From positions 434,001 through 498,000 of the forward strand of contig NZ_JAHSPG010000015.1 in NCBI RefSeq assembly GCF_019130065.1: a stretch of 64,000 nt of DNA. The letters are read 5' to 3'. A program made the position numbers and the translations under genes. Of the stretch, positions 43,856 to 53,900 are shown in pieces. Source of the stretch: Pinibacter aurantiacus (lineage in GTDB: Bacteria; Bacteroidota; Bacteroidia; Chitinophagales; Chitinophagaceae). The first letter of the stretch is position 1. Every line of letters begins with the position of its first letter. Below the pieces are notes generated by a model that was not told the DNA's origin, searched no databases, and saw only the letters and a program-made list of their open reading frames with translations.

Positions 43856-44782
43856 TTATTCTGCAATAAGTTTTGGAATTGTTTTACCTAGTTCTTCAAG
43901 TGTGTAAGGATTGTATCCTACATATCCCATACGAACGATGCCTTTTTTGTCGATCACGAAGTTGGCAGGGAACACTTTTACCTGGTACAACGCAGCAGCA
44001 TCTTTACCGCCTAAAGCCACCTGGTAAGCAAAAGGAACTCTTTTCAGGAATTTCTGAACGTCTGCCACTGTTGTTGCAGGAACCACTTCCGGTGCGAGGA
44101 ACACTACATCTTTATTGTTCTTGTATTTATCAACAAAGGTGTTGAGTTTAGGCATCTCTTCTCTGCATGGAGGACATTGTGTAAACCAGAAGTTCAACAC
44201 AATAACTTTTCCTTTCAGACTTTTAATGCTTACTTTTTTTCCGTCGATGGTGGTAACTGTAAAATCAGGAGCCGCACTACCAACAAGCTTGCTCACTTCT
44301 ACATCGTTTTGCGCAATGGAAGTACCTTTTTTAGGTGCATAATATCCTTTAAGCGACGCTACTTTTTTCTCTTGTTCTTCGGGAGTTGCTCTGCGAAGCA
44401 CAAATGCTTTTTTGCTATAGTTGATATCGCCATACATATCATCAACCCATTCTCCTGAAGGATCGAACAAAAATTTCCTGTATTGTTCGAATGGTACGTT
44501 AATGTATTCTGCAGTATAGTATGCCTGGTCCGTCAACTTGTAATTTTTATCTGCCGCAGCTTCATTAAAGGCTTTCTTAAATTCCGGCGTGGCTGTAGCC
44601 AAATTTGTCAAACCATTCAACACAACTGCCTTTCTCGCTGCAATTGAATCAGCATTTTTGAAGGATGGAGCTGTTGAATCGATGTTCACGAACTTTGCAG
44701 ACTGGGCAAAGCTACTCTGCGCACACACAGTTAAACCAACTGCAAACGCTAGTAATTGTTTACGAGATATTTTCATTTTCAT
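43856..44782 (-). CDS. TlpA-like thiol-disulfide oxidoreductase, exported
   Basis: 308 residues. Signal peptide 1-26 (KQLLAFAVGLTVCAQSSFAQ). Residues 30-160 are a helical region shared in outline with the neighbouring paralogue (both have a TPEEQEK/TKEEQEK-like stretch); residues 165-308 form the redoxin domain with CPPC (C203, C206) in NFWFTQCPPCREEM and YQVKVFPANFVID with the cis-proline. It lies 120 bases downstream of the leucine-rich-repeat lipoprotein gene, so it probably belongs to the SusC/SusD transcription unit. Confidence 0.88.
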   Translation of the reverse strand: MKMKISRKQLLAFAVGLTVCAQSSFAQSAKFVNIDSTAPSFKNADSIAARKAVVLNGLTNLATATPEFKKAFNEAAADKNYKLTDQAYYTAEYINVPFEQYRKFLFDPSGEWVDDMYGDINYSKKAFVLRRATPEEQEKKVASLKGYYAPKKGTSIAQNDVEVSKLVGSAAPDFTVTTIDGKKVSIKSLKGKVIVLNFWFTQCPPCREEMPKLNTFVDKYKNNKDVVFLAPEVVPATTVADVQKFLKRVPFAYQVALGGKDAAALYQVKVFPANFVIDKKGIVRMGYVGYNPYTLEELGKTIPKLIAE

Positions 44783-44901
44783 TTTTTTACTAAAGTGATT
44801 TTTTATTTTATTTTCTTGTTTTGACCGTCATACTCACAAATGATTTAAAGGGTCTAAACAATTCTTTTTGAACAATGATGCTTTTAAATTTTATACTGCC
44901 A

Positions 44902-46386
44902 TTATTTCTTTACAAGATTTACCCCTGCGTCTTTAAACAAGGTCAATGCAGTAGAAAGCGTTGACGCATTTACCGTTTTAAATTTTGACCCTGAAGTGGA
45001 GCTGGAACTAACGTCTACTGTGTAAGTAGTTTTTTTACATTGCGACAGATCAACAGCTGCCCCACTGCTACCCGCTGTATCATCAAATGGATTAGTCAGG
45101 AGGTATAGCCTGAATGTTGTAGCCGCTGGCGTCCACGGCAGAGTAAATGATGTCAGGGCATTATTATCAAGATATAAAAAGTAGCTTCCGCTGGCAGGTG
45201 TTGCGTTTGGAAGTTTTGAAGCATCTACTGAAGCAATATTATTGAAAGAAAATTTCAAAGTAGCGAGCTTTGTGAGTGCCGTAAGGTCTGGTAATGAAGT
45301 GAGTGCGTTATTAGTGCATGACAGAGTTGTTAAATTCGTAAGCGTTGAAATACTTGCCGGCAATGTTTGAGCGTTTGTATAAGCGTATGTTAATGAGGTC
45401 AAAGCTGGAGTTTGCGAAAAATCAACTGAGGTTAGATTAGATGGCCCCCCAAAATTAGCGGATCCTCCACCACACGATAATGTAGTTAAATTCGGATTAT
45501 TCAATTTCAAATAAGCAAGTGCAAAATTAGTTGAGCAATCCAACGATGTTAATGCAGGACATTGTGTTACATCCAGCGAATCTATCTGATTGTTGGAACA
45601 ATTGATTTTAGTTAAAACCGGGTTGTTTAATTTTAACGACCTTAAATTAATTCCCCCCCATAAAGATTTACCTCCATTCGTTGGTTGATTGCAAGCTAAG
45701 TTGGTTAGCAAGGGGCAATTCGACACATCCAATTTAGAGATGCTTGTGGAGCTGCAGTCCACATTGGTTAATTTCGTGCAATTTGTCAAAGGCAATAAAC
45801 CAATTCTATAATTGTGAGAACATATTAAGTTTGACAAATTCGGAAGATCTGCTACACTGGTTGACAATACTTGTATATCGTTGTAACTGCAGTTCAGCGA
45901 TGTCATCTCAGACACCTTAGTGATATACAATGAAACAATATGTCCAACGCCGGCTTCCATAAAAGAGTTACTTGGATTATACCAGCTGGTTGAAGTATTC
46001 ATGTTTCTATTTCCGGTACAATCGAAGGCACTCAAAGAATCACCTGTTATTGTAACGGTATAATCACCCAAACGTGGATATGTATGATAAGCAACTACAG
46101 TAACACCTGATCCTGCTGGATATAAAGAATCCACTCCATCACCCCAACTCACTTTGATATTTTTTCCGTTCAGATTAAATGCGGGAGTAGCAACAGAAAA
46201 ATCGCCTTTATTACTGCTGGTAAATGACCCAACTTGCGCAAGCTGTGCAAGCTGCATTGTTATTGAATGGTCCGCTAACGGAGTATAAGGAGGAAGAGAA
46301 GGATTGTTTATATCAACCTTTTTACAAGAGAAAAAGATTATCTGTGCGCTGATTATAGCTATGAGCAACGATGCAATTTTATTCAT
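44902..46386 (-). CDS. Cysteine-rich leucine-rich-repeat surface lipoprotein with PKD-like domain
   Basis: 494 residues. Signal peptide and lipobox FFSCKK (C21). About 30-125 resemble a PKD/Ig fold (KVSWGDGVDSLYPAGSG; AYHTYPRLGDYTVTITG). From about 125 to 430 there are ~11 leucine-rich repeats of about 20-25 residues. A cysteine recurs at the equivalent place (LNCSYN, LICSHN, VDCSSTS, LACNQ, INCSNN, LDCSTN, LSCTNN), with a second series (TNCTKL, SNCPLL, TQCPAL), giving about 13 cysteines besides the lipid one. It occupies the SusE/SusF position after SusD and likely binds ligand at the cell surface. Confidence 0.8.
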   Translation of the reverse strand: MNKIASLLIAIISAQIIFFSCKKVDINNPSLPPYTPLADHSITMQLAQLAQVGSFTSSNKGDFSVATPAFNLNGKNIKVSWGDGVDSLYPAGSGVTVVAYHTYPRLGDYTVTITGDSLSAFDCTGNRNMNTSTSWYNPSNSFMEAGVGHIVSLYITKVSEMTSLNCSYNDIQVLSTSVADLPNLSNLICSHNYRIGLLPLTNCTKLTNVDCSSTSISKLDVSNCPLLTNLACNQPTNGGKSLWGGINLRSLKLNNPVLTKINCSNNQIDSLDVTQCPALTSLDCSTNFALAYLKLNNPNLTTLSCGGGSANFGGPSNLTSVDFSQTPALTSLTYAYTNAQTLPASISTLTNLTTLSCTNNALTSLPDLTALTKLATLKFSFNNIASVDASKLPNATPASGSYFLYLDNNALTSFTLPWTPAATTFRLYLLTNPFDDTAGSSGAAVDLSQCKKTTYTVDVSSSSTSGSKFKTVNASTLSTALTLFKDAGVNLVKK

Positions 46387-46452
46387 CTGCCAATATTTTA
46401 TTTTTTAACAAAATTTCATTTAACGTCTGCTGGCTCTAAATGATCATTCAAC

Positions 46453-48153
46453 CTACCATCCGGGGTTTTGAGTTAATTTATTCCCTGGTATGTCTATTTC
46501 CGATTGTGGAATAGGAAACAGATAATTTCTTGCTGCAAAAGTTTTTGAATTGTTGAAATTCGTACCATAGGAATAAGTTTTGACGCCTGTTGTCGCATTA
46601 TAGGTAATAGTTACTTTTCGGGTCGGAGTGAATCCCGTAGCACTATTAAACCAGGTAGTTGCCGTGCCCCATCTTTTTGCATCCCAGTAACGTTGATCTT
46701 CGAACGCCAGTTCCACACGACGCTCATGCCGAATAACTGTATCCATTCCTCCCTGTGTTAAAATACTTGCCACCTGTGGCATGCCCGCGCGGGCGCGAAC
46801 CTGATTTACCGCGGCCAGAACGGAAGCATCCGGGCCAACTGCTTTATTTTGCGACTCTGCATAATTCAGCAGCACTTCAGCATAGCGGATCAATGGCCAA
46901 TTATAGCCGCTTGCAGCACCAGAACCGCTTGGGGTAATACTTTCATTGATAAACTTCCTTAAATAATAACCGGTTGGAGTGGTAGCGTTAGTGTATGCCT
47001 GACCTGATGAATTGACCATGTCCTGGCCGCCGCTATACATTTGCATACTCCGGTTTCTAAATGCTACTCCATCATATAAAATTGTTGCATAAAATCTCGG
47101 GTCCCTACCTGCATAAGGATTTGCAGCATTATAACCCGAACCGGAAGCTCCAATCGCCAAACCCGTTTTCATCATCTCATAGTCATCAACCAGATTTTGG
47201 GTAGGGCAAGTGCTGCCCAAGCCTCCATAGTAAGGAGATTGGTTATTATAATCAAAATAGGTTGCGAGTTCAGCACTATTGAAATTATGTTGTACCGACA
47301 ATATCATTTCGGCATTGTTTGGACTAGAGAAAATACTGCTATAATTTTTTGCCAGAACTGATGAATCTGTGCTGGCAACAATCAATAATGAGTTTGCTTT
47401 CAAATCCATAATGCCCTTAGCAGTAGCTGCTGCTGCTGCCCAATCCTGTGGTGACTGAGTAGATGACGCCTTCATCATTTGTACTCTACACTTTAAACCC
47501 CACGCGGCTTGTTTTGTTATCCTGCCTAGATCGGCAGTCGCGTATTGAGCAGGCAAGTCATTTGCAGCCGAATCAAGCTCGCTCACAATAAACTTTTGAC
47601 AAGAATCAAGTGTATTGCGTGCGTGGAACATTGTTGAATCAACTGCTCCCTCAGCGACTGTAATAATAGGTACAGCACCGTAGTATTGAACTAAGTCATA
47701 ATAATAATATGCACGCAAAAATCTTACTTCTGCTTTCAAGCGTTTGTTCAATTGTGGATCACCGGGTACGCCGTCAATTTTTGAAAGGTATATATTGGCT
47801 CTGCGTATGTATGTATAACGTGAACTCCATATTGGCGAAATCGTCCTGTAATAAGCATCATAGGTAGAAGTCGAATAATATTTCTGAGCAGTACTATTTG
47901 TATTTGCAGGTACCGCATCATCAGTAAGACAACTCATTAGCCATGCACCTCCGGTAATAACATTGGAACCGCCGAACCCGCTTGTTAGTTGAGAATAAAA
48001 ATTATTAGTGTACAAAACTACGTTACTCTGATTTTCCCATAATTGAGGATCAGTGATCTGGTCCACAGGTTTCTGATCCAGGACCTTGTGACAACTTGCA
48101 AAAAGAAAAACACTCCCGGTTATTATTAGTGCTAAAAAAGTTTTAACTCTCAT
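46453..48153 (-). CDS. SusD/RagB-family nutrient-binding lipoprotein
   Basis: 566 residues. Lipobox FASCHK (C21), then LDQKPVDQITDPQLWENQSN, the usual SusD N-terminus. The TPR-like helices and the conserved C-terminal AFEDQRYWDAKRWG and YLFPIPQSEIDIPGNKLTQN with terminal NPGW identify the family. It caps the SusC pore and binds substrate at the cell surface. It lies 34 bases downstream of susC. The substrate cannot be read; no glycoside hydrolase, lyase or peptidase gene is nearby. Confidence 0.96.
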   Translation of the reverse strand: MRVKTFLALIITGSVFLFASCHKVLDQKPVDQITDPQLWENQSNVVLYTNNFYSQLTSGFGGSNVITGGAWLMSCLTDDAVPANTNSTAQKYYSTSTYDAYYRTISPIWSSRYTYIRRANIYLSKIDGVPGDPQLNKRLKAEVRFLRAYYYYDLVQYYGAVPIITVAEGAVDSTMFHARNTLDSCQKFIVSELDSAANDLPAQYATADLGRITKQAAWGLKCRVQMMKASSTQSPQDWAAAAATAKGIMDLKANSLLIVASTDSSVLAKNYSSIFSSPNNAEMILSVQHNFNSAELATYFDYNNQSPYYGGLGSTCPTQNLVDDYEMMKTGLAIGASGSGYNAANPYAGRDPRFYATILYDGVAFRNRSMQMYSGGQDMVNSSGQAYTNATTPTGYYLRKFINESITPSGSGAASGYNWPLIRYAEVLLNYAESQNKAVGPDASVLAAVNQVRARAGMPQVASILTQGGMDTVIRHERRVELAFEDQRYWDAKRWGTATTWFNSATGFTPTRKVTITYNATTGVKTYSYGTNFNNSKTFAARNYLFPIPQSEIDIPGNKLTQNPGW

Positions 48154-48187
48154 CTTTCTTCTTTTTAAATTAGATTACTTGTATTTG

Positions 48188-51100
48188 TTAAAATCCAACA
48201 TTAACACCCAAATTCAGTGAACGCTGAATTGGATAATATCCTCCGTTTTCTAAATTCACATTTAGCATTTCCGGGTCAACAATATCTATTCCCGATTTAG
48301 CCCAGGACCACAAATTGGTCGCTCCCGCAGAGAACATCACGTTAGATAATCCAATTTTTTTCACAGCATGAGCCGGCAAACGATACGATATTTTTAGGTT
48401 TTTAAATCTTATATAATCTCCTTTAACCAACCAGAATGTGCTTGGATGACCAGACGCTGAGTTATTGGTTGAAAAAGCAGGAGAAGAATAACGGGGATAG
48501 CGTGCATCTCTGCTTTCCGGTCTCCATGCATTTTCATAACCATATACTGTCTGGTTTCCCGGTTGGAATTGAGCCACATTTCCGCCTGCTCCCTGCAAAA
48601 AGGTGTTAACAGAGAAATTTTTCCATTGGAACGTAAGATTTAATCCGAAAGAATAAGGTGGAAGATTGGTGTTGTTGATTATGACCATATCTTCTCTATC
48701 AACCTTCCCGTCATGATTTAAATCCGCATACTGTATATCTCCCGGTTTCAAGCGTGTGTTTCCAGCTCCATCCTGATTAACCGGATAGTTGTCGATATCC
48801 TTCTGCGTTTGAAACAAACCAAGAGATTTATAATAAGCCTTGTATTGAACGCCATGTTCCTGATATCTTCCATAAGCGGGATAAAGTGTGGAATAGTTGG
48901 GATCAACAGCTCGACTATTGGTATAACTGAAATTAAATGTGGTTTGTAAGGACATATCCCTTTTTAATTTCGTATTATTTGTAAGAGAAACTTCAAATCC
49001 ACTAAAGTGCTGTTCTCCTGAATTAGTGTATGGGGCACTAATTCCCAAGGTTGCCGGAGTACTAAATGATTGACTTACCTGTAGGTTGGAAACATGTTTA
49101 TCATAGATATCAAAAGTTCCGCTAATGAAGTTTTTCCATAATGAGAAATCAAGGCCAATATTCCGCATTAAGCTTTTTCCCCAGGTTACATTTGTATTGG
49201 GCAGAGTACTGTTGGCCAACACGAATGCAGGCTGATAAGTGCTACTGGTAGTTCCGTTCCCTCCAAAAGCGTATCCTCCGCCACCGCCGCCAGGGCCGGA
49301 GTTAATGACATTGTAATTGTAGTAGTAACTATACGCGGCACTTTGATCAATTCCCGTAAGGCCTATTGACGCCCTTAGTTTAAGGTCATTAATAAACCTG
49401 ACATTATTTTTAATAAATTTTTCTTCGCTTATACGCCACGATACAGCAGCCCCTGGAAAATAACCCCATCTTTTACCCGGGGCGTAATGGTTAGAGGCGT
49501 CAGCACGCATGGTATACTCCAAATAGTATTTTTTTGCAAAACTGTAATTTAAGCGCATAACACCACCGATTCTGCCATCCTGCGTTTCTGTTCCTCCATT
49601 CGTCTGTCCCGTAGGCGAACCACCGTTAATAATCTCAACACCGTCAATAAGTCCGTAGCGGTAAGCCTGCAAATATGTAGTGGTGGAATAATAGTTTGTT
49701 CCTAAAACTGTTAGTCCCAAATTATGTTTAGCAAATGTTCTGGAATAATCAAAACCAAGGTCAGTGTTATAAGAACTAACACTTCCAAGATCCTCCGTGA
49801 GCGAATTGCTGTTTGTTGGCGAGTTTTGGAAGCCACCGGTTTGTCTGTAGCCTGTCGGCGATACCGCATCAGGCATAAACGTCTTGTAAAATTTTTGTAA
49901 CTTTTTGTATTGTAAATTATTGAAACTAAGACTGTTGTTCACTTTGATAGTTAGCCCTTTAATAGCAATAGGTGTGTATGTGAAGTTAGCCTGCACAGAC
50001 ATGTTGCTACTTTGGTTATGTATATATCCCGATAGATCCGGTTGCGTATTCGCCCATTTGTTAGAGCCTGATGGACCATATAGAGAACCGTCTTTATTGA
50101 AAATAGGCGTAAGAGGATTGGCTGTAAGAATATCCAGGAATACACCTGATTGGGAAGCAATCGGGCTGGACTGATTAGTAGTAACATACTGCATGTTTAA
50201 TCCCAGCTTCAAATCGCGATGGAGCTTAATATCTAAATTAGAAAGAATTGAATAACGTCTATAGTCATACGCTGCAAGAATACCTTTCTGGTCGGCTATT
50301 GAACCATTCACGTAATAACGAACCGCCTCAGTACCCCCCGAAGCTCCAAGTGAGTGTGTCTGGGCCATAGCATTACGTTGAACATCGCTCTCATAAAGAC
50401 TTTTGGGATTATACACCCACGGATACTTCCCACTTTGAATTGAATCGATTGCTCCAGGCGAATAGTAAGTTCCTGAACCGTCATTTTGATACATTTCATT
50501 AGAGGCTTTAGCGTAGTCAACACCACTAAGCATTTCAGGGAATTTGGATGGTTTATCCCAACCAAAATTAGCCGTATAAGTAAACTGGGGCTTGCCCAAT
50601 TTACCTCGCTTGGTGGTGATCACAAGAACACCATAAGCTCCCTGCATTCCATAAACAGCGGTTGCCGCATTATCTTTCAGGACTGTGATGCTTTCAATGT
50701 CATCCGGGTTTATATCATTCAGTGACATTCCAACACTACCACCGGAGCTTAAAGCAAATTGATTAGAAGACTTTACTGTATTATCAGGAGAAGTTGGACG
50801 ATCTCTATAAAGAGGGACTCCATCCAACACAATTAAAGGCGCATGCTTGGGATCCGGGTCATTGCCGCGGATCATAATAACAGGTCTGCTACCAGGTGCA
50901 CCGCCAACCGCGGCAATAATGGCTCCGTTTATCTTTCCCTGCAAAGCATCTCCAACATTTATAGCGGGAACCTGCATGATCTCATCTGCCTGAATGGTGG
51001 AAACAGCAGTAACAACATCTTTTTTTGCTTGCCTTCCGTATCCTACTACTACGATTTCCTCGGTTTGACGATCGACTTTTTCCATAGAAACACGGATCGA

Positions 51101-51739
51101 CGTTCTGTTCCTTACGTTGATCTCCTGATACTTCATGCCGATGTAGCTAACCATCAAAAGCGGTTTATTTGCCTCTGGTATTTTAATCGTGAAGCCACCG
51201 GTATTATCGGTTTGGCAACCGATGTTTGTCCCTTTGATGAGCACAGTGGCCCCAACTATGGGCCTACCATTTTCATCTACTACTAAACCCTTCACTTCTG
51301 TTGGCGGATCAACAGATTGCAAGCCGTTTTTTTCAATTAATGTGGAACGTGGTTCTGATGAATCCACTACAGCTATTGCCTCTTGATTGACCAATGAAGA
51401 AGAAGTTGTAGATGAAGTCTGAATCTCTTTTATGATGTAATTTTTATTATTCAGGCGTACAAAAGTTAACTGGAAAGGAGCCAGTAATTCTTTCAAAGCA
51501 TGATTAATATCCTTGCTGGGATTGATCTGGTATGAGGAGGTCAAACCTTCTACTTTTGTTTCAAACAGCAGGTTAACCTTATAAACATCTTGAATTTGTT
51601 TCAGGATTTCTTTTAATTGCTTTCTAGGCGTGTCTGATTCATTCTGCAACATCAAACTGGAAAGACTTCTTTCTTGTCCCTGGCAAAAAAGTACATTGAG
51701 TCCCAGAAGCAGGACCAAGGCTGCAGTCATTTTTCTCAT
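48188..51739 (-). CDS. SusC/RagA-family TonB-dependent outer-membrane receptor with STN domain
   Basis: 1183 residues. Signal peptide 1-22; STN (secretin/TonB N-terminal) domain about 40-115 (KQIQDVYKVNLLFETKVEGL), marking regulation by a FecR/ECF pair; CarboxypepD-regulatory-like domain about 147-225 (GLVVDENGRPIVGATVLIKG); plug from about 230 with VVVGYGRQAKKDVVTAVST and IESITVLKDNAATAVYG; the remainder is a 22-strand barrel ending LNLGVNVGF. It imports an oligomer in complex with SusD. The 27-base spacing to fecR and STN domain indicate that ligand binding signals to the sigma factor. Confidence 0.96.
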   Translation of the reverse strand: MRKMTAALVLLLGLNVLFCQGQERSLSSLMLQNESDTPRKQLKEILKQIQDVYKVNLLFETKVEGLTSSYQINPSKDINHALKELLAPFQLTFVRLNNKNYIIKEIQTSSTTSSSLVNQEAIAVVDSSEPRSTLIEKNGLQSVDPPTEVKGLVVDENGRPIVGATVLIKGTNIGCQTDNTGGFTIKIPEANKPLLMVSYIGMKYQEINVRNRTSIRVSMEKVDRQTEEIVVVGYGRQAKKDVVTAVSTIQADEIMQVPAINVGDALQGKINGAIIAAVGGAPGSRPVIMIRGNDPDPKHAPLIVLDGVPLYRDRPTSPDNTVKSSNQFALSSGGSVGMSLNDINPDDIESITVLKDNAATAVYGMQGAYGVLVITTKRGKLGKPQFTYTANFGWDKPSKFPEMLSGVDYAKASNEMYQNDGSGTYYSPGAIDSIQSGKYPWVYNPKSLYESDVQRNAMAQTHSLGASGGTEAVRYYVNGSIADQKGILAAYDYRRYSILSNLDIKLHRDLKLGLNMQYVTTNQSSPIASQSGVFLDILTANPLTPIFNKDGSLYGPSGSNKWANTQPDLSGYIHNQSSNMSVQANFTYTPIAIKGLTIKVNNSLSFNNLQYKKLQKFYKTFMPDAVSPTGYRQTGGFQNSPTNSNSLTEDLGSVSSYNTDLGFDYSRTFAKHNLGLTVLGTNYYSTTTYLQAYRYGLIDGVEIINGGSPTGQTNGGTETQDGRIGGVMRLNYSFAKKYYLEYTMRADASNHYAPGKRWGYFPGAAVSWRISEEKFIKNNVRFINDLKLRASIGLTGIDQSAAYSYYYNYNVINSGPGGGGGGYAFGGNGTTSSTYQPAFVLANSTLPNTNVTWGKSLMRNIGLDFSLWKNFISGTFDIYDKHVSNLQVSQSFSTPATLGISAPYTNSGEQHFSGFEVSLTNNTKLKRDMSLQTTFNFSYTNSRAVDPNYSTLYPAYGRYQEHGVQYKAYYKSLGLFQTQKDIDNYPVNQDGAGNTRLKPGDIQYADLNHDGKVDREDMVIINNTNLPPYSFGLNLTFQWKNFSVNTFLQGAGGNVAQFQPGNQTVYGYENAWRPESRDARYPRYSSPAFSTNNSASGHPSTFWLVKGDYIRFKNLKISYRLPAHAVKKIGLSNVMFSAGATNLWSWAKSGIDIVDPEMLNVNLENGGYYPIQRSLNLGVNVGF

Positions 51740-51765
51740 GCTCGTTGGTTTAGCGTTAGTAGCGG

Positions 51766-52791
51766 TTAGTGTTTTAGTATAAGCGAATCACCCTTTTGGT
51801 CAAGTTTTATATCCAGCAGAATTGAAAGTCCATTCAGCAGGATTTCTTTGTTATCGGATGAAATGGCTCCCGATATTTTTTTGTTCCACAGCTTCTCATC
51901 CTCCACTCTTGCTTCCAGCCCGTAACTATCTTTCAGCAATTCCAATACTTCTTTTAATGAAGCGTTGTCAAATTCCCATTTGTGCTCTTTCCACGCACTT
52001 GCTGCAGATGATTTTGCTTCCGCATTTTCAATCATCAGTGAGTCATCCGCAATTTTCACCAACTCGCCAGGCTTCATTGTCATTGAGGGAAACTTGTTGT
52101 TAGCGGATCTTAACTCTATGCTTCCCGATGTTAGTGCGATACTTGCCACGTTGTGGCGATTGCTAACATTAAATGACGTCCCAAGCACTTCAATATCTAC
52201 TCCGTTTATGTGAACAATAAACCGTTCGTTTGGCGTTACAGGTGCCGCTCCTTTGTGTAAATGATTTACGTCAAAGTAAGCTTCACCTGTTAACCAAACT
52301 TCTCGGGGTTTAGTGGTGTTCCATTTATCAGAATATCTGATTTCGGAATTTGCATTCAGAGTAACCTTTGAATGATCGGGTAGCTCCAACTGCTTGATTT
52401 CAGCGTATAGGGTATTAATCTTAGTTTCCTTTACGTAAGCCAGATAAGTAATGATACCAGCTCCTACCGTTAACAGCAGCATTGCGGCAACCCTTATCCA
52501 ACTTAACTTTCGAACCAGCCTTCGAGGCTTTGTTTCAAGCGATTCTCTCATTATACCTTGCCACATTTTCTGTACCTGTTCTGTCGTGGGCGCTTGATCC
52601 CTGACAACGCTGTGCAGCAAAAACTCTTTTGTTTTAACTATTTTATCAGCCAGATGAGGATAAGCCTGGAGCACTTGCTTCCAGAGCTCATCGTCTGCCT
52701 CTGGCTTATTTTTGCACCAGGCAACAAAATCGTCGTCAAGCAAAAAATCCCTGACTTCGTAGTGTCCGTATTTCTCAATTCTTTCCTCCAT
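51766..52791 (-). CDS. FecR-family anti-sigma factor
   Basis: 341 residues. Cytoplasmic N-terminal part 1-97 (helical, KMWQGIM), one membrane helix about 99-119, FecR domain about 130-225 (KVTLNANSEIRYSDKW; VWLTGEAYFDV; GTSFNVSNR) and a C-terminal DUF4974/STN-like domain about 265-341 (FDNASLKEVLELLKDSYGLE). It holds the ECF sigma factor inactive until the SusC STN domain signals. Located between sigma and susC on the same strand, the standard order. Confidence 0.95.
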   Translation of the reverse strand: MEERIEKYGHYEVRDFLLDDDFVAWCKNKPEADDELWKQVLQAYPHLADKIVKTKEFLLHSVVRDQAPTTEQVQKMWQGIMRESLETKPRRLVRKLSWIRVAAMLLLTVGAGIITYLAYVKETKINTLYAEIKQLELPDHSKVTLNANSEIRYSDKWNTTKPREVWLTGEAYFDVNHLHKGAAPVTPNERFIVHINGVDIEVLGTSFNVSNRHNVASIALTSGSIELRSANNKFPSMTMKPGELVKIADDSLMIENAEAKSSAASAWKEHKWEFDNASLKEVLELLKDSYGLEARVEDEKLWNKKISGAISSDNKEILLNGLSILLDIKLDQKGDSLILKH

Positions 52792-52887
52792 AGGTTGGTA
52801 TATACTATCTAATAGACGGCAATGCCATAAAGTGCCCCATAAAAAATTATTTTTTTATAAAGTTTTTTGTCCGGTGCGTAAAAAGTT

Positions 52888-53463
52888 CTACCTGGTGCGT
52901 AAAAGGAACAATAAAACGAAAAGGTGTGTTGTTGGAAGTAGCATGCGAAGTGTTTCGAGCGCCCTTGCGGTAAGCTTGTAGGTGGCACGAACTTGCATAT
53001 TCATGATATCGGCGATCTCATCAAATCCCATATCCTGGTAAAATCGGTAATAAATGATTTCACGCTGACGGGGTGTAAGTTTGTCGAGAGCCTCTTCTAT
53101 TTGTTGTTTGATCTGCTGGAAATGTTCGTTTTGGGTAAGTTTTTCATCCAGCGCCAATTCAAAATGGAAATCAAGGGCCCGGTCATCTTCCACTAAAACG
53201 GGAAGTGCATTTATTTTTTTATAAAGACTGTTTCTTAATGATTTATATAAATAGTTTTTAACGGAACCCGGAATACTCAGTCGTTCCCTGCTAGCCCACA
53301 AAGTGCAAAACAGGTCCTGAATTGAATCTTCAACCAATGTCACATCATTGGTAAATTTCATACCATAACTATATAGCTGGGCAACGAATGAGTTGTACAA
53401 TTTAGCGTACGCATCTCCGTTACCAGATTGAAACTCACACCATATTTCAAGTTCATTTACCAT
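52888..53463 (-). CDS. ECF RNA polymerase sigma factor (Bacteroidota Sus type)
   Basis: 191 residues. Sigma-70 region 2 about 20-90 (AKLYNSFVAQLYSYGMKFTN; VEDSIQDLFCTLWASRERL) and region 4 about 120-172 (LDKLTPRQREIIYYRFYQDM, GFDEIADIMNMQVRATYKLT). It would direct transcription of the cluster downstream when FecR releases it. First gene of the minus-strand cluster; 437 bases without a gene lie in front. Confidence 0.95.
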   Translation of the reverse strand: MVNELEIWCEFQSGNGDAYAKLYNSFVAQLYSYGMKFTNDVTLVEDSIQDLFCTLWASRERLSIPGSVKNYLYKSLRNSLYKKINALPVLVEDDRALDFHFELALDEKLTQNEHFQQIKQQIEEALDKLTPRQREIIYYRFYQDMGFDEIADIMNMQVRATYKLTARALETLRMLLPTTHLFVLLFLLRTR

Positions 53464-53900
53464 ATGCTCGTTACATCGGAGTTTGAACTTAAAACAAAGC
53501 TGGTACTGTTGTCGATTGTGAAAAATGAAATTACGCGGTCTGCGAGATGAGCGAAAAATTCATATGGCGATAACAAGTATTGCATAGAGTACACTAACAA
53601 TTCAGGCAGATGGGTTTTCTTTTAATTATTCATTGTTTCAAAATATCGAGCCGCCGTAATAGCCGCCCAATAAGGGTTTTATCGTCCTGTGGTATTATTA
53701 ATGCATCGTTGTTTTCTTAAAAGCAGGTTTAGTTTTTTCTTTTTCGAAAAATCAAATATATGATTTAAGGACATAAAAAAACTACCTGTTTAACAAAATA
53801 AATTACCATCAGATTAAAGAATAAATATAATTGTAGTTGATGAAACTCGAAAGAATTGCCTAAAAATGAAGTAGAAATACTTGAAGATATTTTTTCACAT
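53464..53900. other. Gene-free AT-rich stretch upstream of the ECF sigma gene
   Basis: 437 bases between the sigma factor start and the end of the next gene. I see no convincing ORF, no paired arms and no clear TAnnTTTG box. It is the only long gap in the window without a recognisable repeat element; it probably holds the promoter of the sigma gene. Confidence 0.6.

Noticed and set aside
44902-46386. Internalin-type virulence LRR protein
   Set aside because: The SusE/F-like position and lipobox fit a surface binding protein of the Sus locus better; LRR presence alone does not indicate virulence.
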